DNA from: CAVQBP01 sp963782475
GTDB taxonomy: Bacteria > Bacteroidota > Ignavibacteria > Ignavibacteriales > Ignavibacteriaceae
DNA length: 64,000 bases
NCBI GenBank assembly: GCA_963782475.1
Contig: CAWAJW010000012.1
Coordinates: 1 to 64,000, forward strand
Reading direction: 5' to 3'
A model generated the notes under the pieces. That model saw only the letters and a program-made list of their open reading frames with translations. It made no database searches and was not told where the DNA came from. The number at the start of each line of letters is the position of its first letter. Position 1 is the stretch's first letter. The position numbers and the translations under genes were made by a program. Below are positions 46,307 to 54,422 of the stretch, in pieces.

Positions 46307-46352
46307 GTTCAGATGGTAATTTTACAACTGACTGAAAAGATGTCTGGATGAG

Positions 46353-46410
46353 ACTGACAAATGGAAGGGCATTGATGTTGCTGGCATAGCTTTACCCTGA
46401 ATGAAATCAA
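46353..46410 (+). pseudogene. Fossil of the zinc alcohol dehydrogenase
   Basis: ACTGACAAATGGAAGGGCAT followed by TGATGTTGCT repeats 31069-31099 of the dehydrogenase gene almost exactly. It is then joined directly to TTTACCCTGAATGAAAT, which matches 31334-31350 about 240 nt further on in that gene. The intervening part is deleted, so this is a shrunken second copy. Confidence 0.6.
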
Positions 46411-46545
46411 AATTATTCTCAAAAGATACCAAGCGCACTTCATATAGTTATAAATTTTATAAAAACGACATAATTAAAGTCGCTTTCTTTATTCAAAAAA
46501 AAGACCCAATCTTCTTGCCATGATTATATTAAAATTACTCACCCG

Positions 46546-46608
46546 AAAGATGTAGTTCCTTTTTCATCCCTTTGCCGGATTGAAATACAATCTCTCAATT
46601 TTTAATTT
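46546..46608 (+). promoter_or_regulatory. Stress element copy 8 with promoter (response regulator)
   Basis: AAAGATG 46546-46552, TAGTTCC, CATCCCTTTG 46565-46574, five nt, TTGAAA 46580-46585, 17 nt, TAATTT 46603-46608. The start codon is at 46614, only 5 nt after the -10, so the transcript should be leaderless or nearly so. The target is a LuxR-type response regulator, making autoregulation possible. Confidence 0.75.
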
Positions 46609-46613
46609 GTTTC

Positions 46614-47300
46614 ATGAAAAAAATTAGGTTGCTATTAATCGAAGACAATAAGCTGCTCCACGATGGAATTATTGCTATGCTTAAAAAGCAGCATGATATT
46701 ACAATTGTATCGGCATTAGAAAACAGTAAGAATACAATTAAAAATATCGGGCATCTAAAACCGGATATAATTCTTTTAGATTTGGGTTTACGCAGCCGTA
46801 ATAGCTTGACCATAGTAGAAATTGTAAAAAAAGATTTTCCCGATGCGAAAGTGATCGTTATGGATCTCGCCCCTGTACTTGGTGATATAAATTTATTTGT
46901 TAAAGCCGGTGCATCAGGTTTTATATTAAAAGATGCTTCCCCCGATGATTTTCTTGAAACTATTCGTGCGGTTGCGGAAGGTGCAAACGTACTCCCAACT
47001 AATTTAACCGATTCTCTCTTTTCCGAAATAGTAGATCGAGCACTTAAAGGAGGAAAGATAAAATTGAAAGAAGCGGTTCGTATGACAAAACGGGAACGGG
47101 AAGTTATCGGATTAATTGGAGACGGTTTAAGTAATAAAGAAATTGGACAATCCCTGCATGTTTCAAACCTTACCATTAAAAGCCATATTCATAATATAAT
47201 GCAGAAGCTCGCACTGCATACACGATTGGAAGTAGCAAATTACTCATACTCAGCCGGAACCCTTACAAAGGTTATCAACGATATTTCAATTACTAGCTAA
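46614..47300 (+). CDS. LuxR/NarL-type response regulator A
   Basis: The 228-residue protein has a receiver (1-125) with acidic pair Glu10-Asp11, phospho-acceptor Asp56 in ILLDLGLRSRN and Lys in GFILKDAS, and a C-terminal LuxR helix-turn-helix (MTKREREVIGLIGDGLSNKEIGQSL, then TIKSHIHNIMQKL). The usual Thr/Ser switch residue after the fourth strand is replaced: the strand reads KVIVMDLAP. Its sister at 47797 has the same change. The promoter carries element copy 8. It is the most attractive candidate in the window for the protein that binds the element, but this is inference. Confidence 0.92.
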   Translation: MKKIRLLLIEDNKLLHDGIIAMLKKQHDITIVSALENSKNTIKNIGHLKPDIILLDLGLRSRNSLTIVEIVKKDFPDAKVIVMDLAPVLGDINLFVKAGASGFILKDASPDDFLETIRAVAEGANVLPTNLTDSLFSEIVDRALKGGKIKLKEAVRMTKREREVIGLIGDGLSNKEIGQSLHVSNLTIKSHIHNIMQKLALHTRLEVANYSYSAGTLTKVINDISITS

Positions 47301-47409
47301 AAATTATTAGCTGACCAAAATTTCAACTTGATAAAGGATTGTTCTGCTCTTGGAGGCAGGTAAAGTTTAGGCTACAATATTTAATAATTAAGTCATAAAA
47401 GGAAATAAA

Positions 47410-47535
47410 ATGAGTAAAAATCAGGACAGCAAAAAAAACCTTAAAAAAGAACCCGCTAAATCAATGAAAGAAAAAAAGGCAGCTAAAAGAGAGAAAAAAA
47501 ATGCAAAGAAGAGTCATGGAATTCTGGAAAAGTAA
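47410..47535 (+). CDS. Small lysine-rich protein
   Basis: ATG 47410 follows TAAAAGGAAATAAA and encodes 41 residues, MSKNQDSKKNLKKEPAKSMK...EKKNAKKSHGILEK, with very high Lys content. It resembles short basic proteins that bind nucleic acid or ribosomes but has no recognised family. It lies between two sister response-regulator genes, same strand. Confidence 0.5.
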   Translation: MSKNQDSKKNLKKEPAKSMKEKKAAKREKKNAKKSHGILEK

Positions 47536-47796
47536 TACGTGTGCGTAAAATACTCTTAAATTATTATTTGTATAATAAATATGTTCTTATTCTTTAGTTA
47601 ATCGCAGAAAATTTATAATTGGTTCCTGTTTCAAGCAGGAATAGTATCGTCCATATATCTATTAACAGAATATTCTCCAAAAAAGGACTAATGTTATTGC
47701 ATACTTAAAATGAATCCATTAATTTGCTAAAGGAAAATTTGATTTATATTATTCCATATATGAATATCCCCAAGTAATAGGGTATTACCAGCTATA
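47536..47796. other. Leader of response regulator B
   Basis: 261 nt, AT-rich, with no repeated element and no strong ribosome site before ATG 47797. Nothing else recognised. Confidence 0.4.
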
Positions 47797-48498
47797 ATGA
47801 AAAAAATTCTAATAGTAGTTATAGAAGACAATCGGTTATTGCGGGAAGGAATAACTGATATGATCGAGGAACAGCCGGATCTAAAGGTAACAGCTGCCTT
47901 TGGCGACTGTGCAAAAGCATTACAATTTATCCGCCAAGCTCAACCCAATATAGTCCTTCTGGATCTCGGTTTGCGAAATCAAAATAGCTTAAACCTTGTA
48001 AAAGTATTAAAAAAGAATTTTCAAAAAATAAAAATTATAATGATGGATCTTGTTCCCCTGCAGGAAGATTTATTAGTCTTTGTGCAGGCTGGTGTTTCAG
48101 GATTTATACTTAAAGAAGCAACTGTAGATGACTTTCTTAAAACAATCAGATCGGTTGCCGGTGGAGCTAAAGCGCTGCCGTCGAATCTCACTGAATCACT
48201 CTTTTCCCAGATTGTTAATAAGGCAGTAAACGAGTCAAATCCTTCAAAGATAATTGGTTCAGTAAAAATGACGAAACGCGAACGGCAGGTAATTGATTTA
48301 GTTTCAGACGGTTTGACCAATAAAGAAATTGCACAAAAGCTTAATCTCTCAACTTATACTGTAAAGAGTCATATTCATAACATATTGGAAAAGCTTGCTA
48401 TCCACACTCGTGTACAGATTGCAAAATTCGCACATACTTCAAACGATTATAATGCGGATGTAAAATCAATTTCTTTAATTGAAGAGCAAGAGGACTAA
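47797..48498 (+). CDS. LuxR/NarL-type response regulator B
   Basis: The 233-residue paralogue of regulator A is similar along its whole length: Glu10-Asp11, Asp56 in VLLDLGLRNQN, Lys in GFILKEAT, and a helix-turn-helix with MTKRERQVIDLVSDGLTNKEIAQKL. It also lacks the Thr/Ser switch residue (KIIMMDLVP). Unlike regulator A it has no stress element upstream, so the pair may have split roles, one constitutive and one induced. A terminator at 48579-48610 ends the transcript, facing groEL. Confidence 0.92.
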   Translation: MKKILIVVIEDNRLLREGITDMIEEQPDLKVTAAFGDCAKALQFIRQAQPNIVLLDLGLRNQNSLNLVKVLKKNFQKIKIIMMDLVPLQEDLLVFVQAGVSGFILKEATVDDFLKTIRSVAGGAKALPSNLTESLFSQIVNKAVNESNPSKIIGSVKMTKRERQVIDLVSDGLTNKEIAQKLNLSTYTVKSHIHNILEKLAIHTRVQIAKFAHTSNDYNADVKSISLIEEQED

Positions 48499-48578
48499 TC
48501 TTTTTATATCCTTTACCATTATTACATCTCAATCTTTAATTTTCCTTAAATTGTTATTTAATATTAATAAACGAATAT

Positions 48579-48610
48579 AAAGGCGATCCCTTAAAAGAAC
48601 CGCCTTTTTT
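48579..48610. terminator. Convergent terminator of response regulator B and groEL
   Basis: AAAGGCG 48579-48585 pairs with CGCCTTT 48601-48607 and continues into T to 48610 on the plus strand. On the minus strand the same stem follows groEL with a weaker T-rich tail. It lies between two converging genes. Confidence 0.75.
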
Positions 48611-48632
48611 AATCATTTGATTGAATGATATT

Positions 48633-50273
48633 CTAATACATTCCGCCCATATCACCCATACCGCCGCCTGGCATTTGCGGCATAGCAGATTCTTTTTCTT
48701 TCTTCTCATAAACTACTGCTTCAGTTGTAATTAAAAGGGAAGCAACAGATGCAGCATTTTCTAAAGCTGTTCTTGTAACTTTAGTAGGATCAATGACACC
48801 TGATTTTATTAAATTTTCATAGGTTTCTGTGGCTGCATTAAATCCGAAGTCATCTTTACCTTCTTTAACTTTCTGCAGTACAACGGAACCTTCTATTCCC
48901 GCATTATTTACTATTTGTCTCAGCGGTTCTTCAAGAGCTTTCTGTATAATCTTAACACCGGTTGTTTGATCTAAATTATCTCCTTTAATTTTCTCAAGAC
49001 CGGCGATTGCTCTAATAAATGCCACACCGCCGCCGGCAACAATTCCCTCCTGCACTGCTGCACGGGTCGCATGAAGTGCGTCTTCAACACGTGCTTTCTT
49101 TTCTTTCATTTCAATTTCCGTAGATGCACCTATCTTTAATACTGCAACACCGCCGGAAAGTTTTGCCAATCTTTCCTGAAGTTTCTCCTTATCATAATCA
49201 GATGTAGTTTTATCAATCTGAGCTTTTATTTCATTAATCCTTTTCTTTATATCATCTGTTTTTCCGGAACCTTCAACAATAGTGGTATTGTCTTTATCAA
49301 TTACAACTTTTTTTGCACTGCCAAGGTAGGATAAAGTTGCATTCTCCAATTTATACCCTCTCTCTTCAGAAATAACAGTTCCGCTGGTCAATACTGCTAT
49401 ATCTTCCAGCATAGCTTTTCTTCTATCGCCGAATCCCGGTGCTTTTACAGCTGCAACCTTCAAAGTTCCTCTTATTTTATTAACTACTAATGTAGCAAGA
49501 GCTTCTCCCTCAAGATCTTCGGTAATGATCAGCATTGATTTTCCTGCCTGGGCTACCTTTTCCAAAATCGGAAGAAGGTCTTTCATTGCAGAGATTTTTT
49601 TATCATGGATCAAGATATAAGCATCTTCAAGTATTGCTTCCATACTTTCGCTGTTGGTTATAAAATATGGAGATAGATAACCTCTATCGAACTGCATGCC
49701 TTCTACAACTTCAAGAGAAGTTTCGGTTCCTTTTGCTTCTTCAACAGTAATTACTCCATCTTTTCCGACCTTTTCCATAGCATCGGCAATAAGGTCACCG
49801 ATTGCCTTATCATTATTAGCAGAAATAGAACCTACCTGAGAAATTTCATTTCTCCCTTCAACATCACGGCTGATTGATTTTAAATATTCAACAACATTAC
49901 TAACTGCCAGGTCAATACCTCTTTTTAAATCCATAGGATTTGCACCGGCAGTAACATTCTTTAAACCTTCACGGTAAATAGCCTGAGCTAAGATTGTTGC
50001 TGTTGTTGTACCATCACCGGCAATATCACTTGTTTTAGTCGCAACTTCTTTAACCATCTGCGCACCCATATTTTCTATCGGGTCTTCAAGCTCAACTTCT
50101 TTAGCGACAGAAACTCCATCTTTTGTTATTGTAGGTGCGCCAAATTTTTTCTCCAGTATAACATTACGGCCCTTAGGTCCCAATGTAACCTTTACAGCAT
50201 TTGCCAGTTTGTCTACACCTCTCCTCAGTTTATTACGGGCTTCACTGTTAAATTCAATTAATTTCGATGACAT
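48633..50273 (-). CDS. groEL: Chaperonin GroEL
   Basis: The 546-residue 60-kDa chaperonin folds proteins inside its double ring with GroES. It has the ATP-binding VTLGPKGRNVILEK, DGTTTATILAQAI, the intermediate and apical domains, and the flexible tail MPQMPGGGMGDMGGMY. The start follows AAAGAGGTTTAAAA on the minus strand, 34 nt after groES. The operon is preceded by stress element copy 9 rather than a visible CIRCE site. Confidence 0.97.
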   Translation of the reverse strand: MSSKLIEFNSEARNKLRRGVDKLANAVKVTLGPKGRNVILEKKFGAPTITKDGVSVAKEVELEDPIENMGAQMVKEVATKTSDIAGDGTTTATILAQAIYREGLKNVTAGANPMDLKRGIDLAVSNVVEYLKSISRDVEGRNEISQVGSISANNDKAIGDLIADAMEKVGKDGVITVEEAKGTETSLEVVEGMQFDRGYLSPYFITNSESMEAILEDAYILIHDKKISAMKDLLPILEKVAQAGKSMLIITEDLEGEALATLVVNKIRGTLKVAAVKAPGFGDRRKAMLEDIAVLTSGTVISEERGYKLENATLSYLGSAKKVVIDKDNTTIVEGSGKTDDIKKRINEIKAQIDKTTSDYDKEKLQERLAKLSGGVAVLKIGASTEIEMKEKKARVEDALHATRAAVQEGIVAGGGVAFIRAIAGLEKIKGDNLDQTTGVKIIQKALEEPLRQIVNNAGIEGSVVLQKVKEGKDDFGFNAATETYENLIKSGVIDPTKVTRTALENAASVASLLITTEAVVYEKKEKESAMPQMPGGGMGDMGGMY

Positions 50274-50307
50274 TTTTAAACCTCTTTATAATTATAATTT
50301 TCAAAAT

Positions 50308-50607
50308 TTATTTACCAATTATTGCGAAGATATCACTCTCCCGCATAATTAAATATTCCACTCCTTCAACGGTAACTTCTGTACCGCTGTACTTTCCATA
50401 CAGAACTTTATCCCCTTCTTTCACTTCTAAGTTAACTTGTTTTCCATCTTCAGTAACTTTTCCAGGGCCAACAGCTACAATTGTTCCTTCAATAGGTTTT
50501 TCTTTTGCTGTATCTGGCACAATGATTCCACCTTTTGTTATTTCTTCAGTTTCCATTGGTTTTACAATAACTCTATCAGCCAATGGTCTTAAATTAACTT
50601 TTGTCAT
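50308..50607 (-). CDS. groES: Co-chaperonin GroES
   Basis: The 99-residue cap protein of GroEL has LRPLADRVIVKPMETEE, the mobile loop with TKGGIIVPDTAKEKP and the C-terminal EYLIMRESDIFAIIG. ATG at 50607 follows AAGAGGTTAAAA on the minus strand. It is first in the groESL operon. Upstream, in the 50608-50865 gap, is element copy 9; no TTAGCACTC-type inverted repeat for HrcA is present. Confidence 0.97.
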   Translation of the reverse strand: MTKVNLRPLADRVIVKPMETEEITKGGIIVPDTAKEKPIEGTIVAVGPGKVTEDGKQVNLEVKEGDKVLYGKYSGTEVTVEGVEYLIMRESDIFAIIGK

Positions 50608-50695
50608 TTTTAACCTCTTATAAGTATTTTTTTAATTGCTATCACTTTTATTTCTTAGAATGTGAGATTAAGATAATATAATGATTGTGTTATAT

Positions 50696-50757
50696 AAGGT
50701 AAGAAGATTTTATATCTAAATATATCCTGCAAAGGGATGAAAAAGGAACTAGTCTTT
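50696..50757 (-). promoter_or_regulatory. Stress element copy 9 (groESL)
   Basis: On the minus strand: AAAGACTAGTTCC, then CATCCCTTTGC (element 50757 down to 50730), one base shorter on the left than the consensus. The expected -35 position reads TATATT and the -10, 17 nt on, TACCTT (50701-50696), neither close to consensus. The leader to the groES ATG at 50607 is about 80 nt. Confidence 0.65.
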
Positions 50758-50865
50758 TCCGTTTTTTCTTTATTTCGCAACCTTACGGGTAAGATAAATA
50801 TATGCCGGTAAAGCTTAAAGTGATCTTTGTCTGGCGTTTATATCTTTATAAAGAGAAGGTTAGAA

Positions 50866-51564
50866 TTATTTTAAAACATTTTCAATTGCTTTTTTAATTA
50901 AGGGTTCCATTATTTTATAGCCGGCTAAATTCGGATGGACTCCATCCTGGGAATATTTTTTATCCAGGCCGTTTCTTTCATCCGCCATTTTTTTATAATA
51001 ATCCACAAATACAATATTATTCTTTTCGCAGTATGACTTAATCATCTTATTAAGATTTACAATTTTATCTGCCGGTTCTAATCCGCGATGCCAGGGGAAG
51101 TCGTAAGCAGGAAGAACAGATGAAAGGATTACTTTTATATTATTCGCTGCGGCTAATTGGGTCATTGAAATAATATTCCCCAAAATATCCTTCAGGGTAA
51201 TCGGACCGGTATTTTCCGCGATATCATTAGTCCCGGCTAAAATAACTACTACAGCAGGTTTCAGATTAATTACATCCTGTCGAAAACGAAGGAGCATTTG
51301 AGGTGAAGTTTGTCCGCTGATGCCTCTATCTATATAATCATTCTCAGTAAAAAAACTGCTGTCAATTTTAGCCCAGGCTTCTGTTATTGAATTGCCCATA
51401 AAAACGACACGGTTTTTTCCAGCTTCAGTAGATGCCAGCATTTCATTAGCTTTGGCATACTTTTTCAAATTTGCCCAATCACTTTTCATTTGATCATTTT
51501 GACCATAAACAGGGAGAAAAAATAAAATTATTAATAAACATATAGAACACAAAATATTTTTCAT
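50866..51564 (-). CDS. Secreted SGNH/GDSL hydrolase
   Basis: The 232-residue protein has a signal peptide ending VYGQ and the SGNH blocks: FMGNSITEAW (nucleophile Ser59), GISGQTS, LAGTNDIAEN and DGVHPNLAGY (Asp/His). These enzymes deacetylate sugars or lipids in the periplasm; in a cell-wall cluster an O-acetyl-peptidoglycan or sugar esterase role is plausible. It is the last gene of a run of minus-strand genes, 78 nt after the symporter. Confidence 0.9.
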   Translation of the reverse strand: MKNILCSICLLIILFFLPVYGQNDQMKSDWANLKKYAKANEMLASTEAGKNRVVFMGNSITEAWAKIDSSFFTENDYIDRGISGQTSPQMLLRFRQDVINLKPAVVVILAGTNDIAENTGPITLKDILGNIISMTQLAAANNIKVILSSVLPAYDFPWHRGLEPADKIVNLNKMIKSYCEKNNIVFVDYYKKMADERNGLDKKYSQDGVHPNLAGYKIMEPLIKKAIENVLK

Positions 51565-51642
51565 AATGAAATATTTTTTATTTTAAAAATAGGATGAACT
51601 GTTATAAAAAAACAAATCATTAAAAAAGCACCTTAGAAGAAA

Positions 51643-53103
51643 TTACTTCCTTCTATTTGATAGAAGCGATAATAATTTTGCAACTAATAAAGCTGTTAAA
51701 ACCCCTATGAGAGTGAACCACGTCCAGGCAACTATTTTTAAGGATATGACAGTAATCATTATAAATATTCCCGCAACAAATCCCGCAAGTGCGTCTTCCT
51801 GCGTAGCTTCCTTAATGAAAATTCCGATTAAAAAGGTTCCGAGCAATCCCCCATAAGTAAATGAAGCGATGCTTAAGGCAATTTCCACAACCGAACGGGA
51901 AGAAGTCATAAAAAAGAAGGCAGACAAAGTAAGAAGAACAGCCCAGATAATTGTAAAAATTCTTGAAATTTTAAGTTGTTTATTTTCATCATTTAATTTT
52001 CCGAAAAACGGGATATATAGATCCATCATAGTTGATGAAGAAAGGGAGCTTATTGAGCCGGCAAGCGTGGATAAAGCAGCTGCAAATAACCCGGCGATAA
52101 TAATCCCGGTAATCCCGGGCGGTAATACATTAATAATAAATTTTGGGAATACTTCATCAGGTTTTGAAATCCCGATACGGGCAAAATCTAAAGTTCCGTA
52201 GTAAGCATAAAGCATAATTCCTACAAGAAGAAAAATAGAGAATTGTATTATTACAATTATACCGCTGCCGACCACAGCTTTTTTACTTCCTTTAAGATCT
52301 CTGGTGGTTAATAATCTTTGAACGATCAGCTGATCAGTTCCATGCGAAGCCATCGAAAGAAAAGCTCCTCCGATTAATCCTCCTATTAGCGTATAAGGCT
52401 GCGAAAAGAAACCAGCAATTCCATTATTAAAGCCTAAATTTAAGATTTGAAATTTATTACCGGGAGAAGCAGCACTAATTACCGAATTCCATCCGTTGGG
52501 TAAAATATTAAGTAAGTATACTGCAGCAATTATCGCTCCTCCTAAATAAATAAACATCTGGATCACATCGACCCAAATTACCCCTTTTACACCCCCGGTA
52601 TAAGTATAAATTAAAGCTACTGCTGCAATTATTATAACTGCAGTCATTTCATTCATATGAATCATTAAATAAAGAGGAATTGCAGTAGCAGCTAATCTAA
52701 CCCCGTCTGCTGCAGTCCTTGTAAATAAAAAAACTATGGATGCAAAAGAACGTGTTTTTCCACCGAACCGGGTTTCCAGATATGTATACGCAGTTTTTAA
52801 TTCACCTTTGTAATAAGCAGGCAGAAAAATTGTTGCCACAACTATTCTTCCCAAAAGATAGCCGAATGTAACCTGTAAAAAATTAAGATTTGCGATATAA
52901 GCAAGTCCGGGAATTGAAATAAAAGTTAAAGTGCTTGTCTCAGCGGCAACTATTGAAAAACATACAGCCCACCAAGGAACTTTTTTGGAAGATAAGAAAT
53001 AATCTTTAATTGATCTTTGTTTCCCTCCGGAAACAATACCAAAAATTGCAATTCCAACTAAATAAGCTGCTATGATTATATAATCAACTGCGTGTTTGTC
53101 CAA
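51643..53103 (-). CDS. Sodium:solute symporter (SSS family)
   Basis: The 486-residue protein has about 13 helices and the SSS features YFLSSKKVPWWAVCFSIVAAETSTLTFISIPG, the GVKGVIWVDVIQMFIYLGG segment and ASHGTDQLIVQRLLTTRD. It uses the Na+ gradient to import a small solute. The substrate is not predictable; the surrounding cell-wall genes suggest a sugar or amino-sugar derivative. It starts 16 nt after the DUF819 gene, so the two share a transcript. Confidence 0.92.
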   Translation of the reverse strand: MDKHAVDYIIIAAYLVGIAIFGIVSGGKQRSIKDYFLSSKKVPWWAVCFSIVAAETSTLTFISIPGLAYIANLNFLQVTFGYLLGRIVVATIFLPAYYKGELKTAYTYLETRFGGKTRSFASIVFLFTRTAADGVRLAATAIPLYLMIHMNEMTAVIIIAAVALIYTYTGGVKGVIWVDVIQMFIYLGGAIIAAVYLLNILPNGWNSVISAASPGNKFQILNLGFNNGIAGFFSQPYTLIGGLIGGAFLSMASHGTDQLIVQRLLTTRDLKGSKKAVVGSGIIVIIQFSIFLLVGIMLYAYYGTLDFARIGISKPDEVFPKFIINVLPPGITGIIIAGLFAAALSTLAGSISSLSSSTMMDLYIPFFGKLNDENKQLKISRIFTIIWAVLLTLSAFFFMTSSRSVVEIALSIASFTYGGLLGTFLIGIFIKEATQEDALAGFVAGIFIMITVISLKIVAWTWFTLIGVLTALLVAKLLSLLSNRRK

Positions 53104-53119
53104 ATAATTTCTCGGTTAT

Positions 53120-54307
53120 TTAAAAATGAATATGTGAAGCCCATAAGCAAAGCTGTGAAGTAACCAGCCCTAGAAATGTACCGGAAATGTTACCAAGTAT
53201 TCCTAATAATAAGCCGACCGGCGCAAGAGAAGGCTGGTAAACGCTTGCAATAATCGGGGCGCTTACCACTCCTCCGATATTTGCCTGGCTTGATGTAGCA
53301 ATTAGAAACATCGGAGCCTTGATTATTTTGCCGATCGTATAAAGAACAGCCGCATGAATTATTATCCACACAACCCCTGCAAGGAGAAAAGCAGGAGCAT
53401 CTAATATAGAGGAGAGGTTGGCTTTAGCACCAATTGATGCCAAAAGAAAATAAAGCATATAATTCCCGACTACCGAAGCTCCCTTCCGTTCCAGGTTTTG
53501 CAGTTTAGTAAATGATAAAATTATGGATATTATCAGCACAAGTATTATCGTCCATCCGAATGCAGATACAATTTCACCAAGAGGCGGAATAATTTTACCT
53601 AATTCCAGGCAAATTGTACCAATAGTTAAAGCAATGGCTATCATAATAGAGAAAGACTTTAAATCCAGCGGTTCTCTTTTGGAATATAAAGATTCCAGCT
53701 TTTTATTAATTTGATGTGTCAATGAGAGATCGACTTTATTTTTTTCATCAATCTTATTTTGAAAACCTGAAAAGAAAATAACAGCAGCCATCCATCCATA
53801 ACCTACCAGGGTATCGACAATAACCATTGTTCCAAGTAGTGAATCTGAAGTTCCGATACTTTCTTTTATAGAGATCATATTTGCACTTCCGCCGATCCAG
53901 CTCCCGCTTAAAGCTCCAATTCCTTTCCATGCATCAGCAGGTAAAAAATGGGAAAAAAGGATCAGGACAACAGGGGCGCCGATCATAATTCCTAATGAAC
54001 CTGAAAAGAAAGTAATAATAGCTTTTGGACCTAATTTAAGAATCGAGGGGATATCTGCTGATATTAAAAGTAAAACTAAAGAAGCGGGAAGAAAATAATC
54101 GGTAATCCAATCATAAGCAGGAGATTCTTGGGGAGTAACTCCGATTGTAGTTGCAATAATAGGAAGAAAATATATCCATAATACGAAAGGTATAATCTTA
54201 AAAACCGGCTTTGCAAACTCTTGTTCCTTTATCCAATAGATAAAGGCAAGCAGGCATGATAAAAATATAATAACGTTTGTGGGATTGGTAATTAAAGCCT
54301 TATTCAT
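53120..54307 (-). CDS. DUF819-family membrane protein
   Basis: The 395-residue DUF819 (YjcL-like) membrane protein has about ten or more helices and the conserved GSWIGGSANMISIKESIG and SQANIGGVVSAPIIASVYQP motifs. In Bacteroidota such genes sit beside dipeptide-recycling enzymes, so a muropeptide or dipeptide transport role has been considered; it is not proven. It is probably the first gene of the operon with the symporter and the SGNH hydrolase. Confidence 0.88.
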   Translation of the reverse strand: MNKALITNPTNVIIFLSCLLAFIYWIKEQEFAKPVFKIIPFVLWIYFLPIIATTIGVTPQESPAYDWITDYFLPASLVLLLISADIPSILKLGPKAIITFFSGSLGIMIGAPVVLILFSHFLPADAWKGIGALSGSWIGGSANMISIKESIGTSDSLLGTMVIVDTLVGYGWMAAVIFFSGFQNKIDEKNKVDLSLTHQINKKLESLYSKREPLDLKSFSIMIAIALTIGTICLELGKIIPPLGEIVSAFGWTIILVLIISIILSFTKLQNLERKGASVVGNYMLYFLLASIGAKANLSSILDAPAFLLAGVVWIIIHAAVLYTIGKIIKAPMFLIATSSQANIGGVVSAPIIASVYQPSLAPVGLLLGILGNISGTFLGLVTSQLCLWASHIHF

Positions 54308-54422
54308 TTATCGATCAATTATTAAATGGTTTTAAGAGCATAATCATATTCAAGGCAATTCCCATTTAGCTTTTAATTTTTCATATTCTTTTTGGGGAAG
54401 CTGCACTAAAACCGGGAACGAT

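Noticed and set aside
47670..47700. Possible reversed element before response regulator B (AAAAAAGGACTA)
   Set aside because: Only a short A-rich match and in the wrong orientation for the gene.
50267..50623. Plus-strand ORF of 118 codons across groES
   Set aside because: It is antisense to groES, which is certain from its sequence; no family match.
50608..50730. CIRCE operator for groESL
   Set aside because: No TTAGCACTC/GAGTGCTAA pair with the 9-nt spacer is present.
2449..50757. The repeated element as a CRISPR or transposon-end repeat
   Set aside because: Copies are single, kilobases apart, without spacers, target duplications or transposase genes, and always precede genes in the sense direction.
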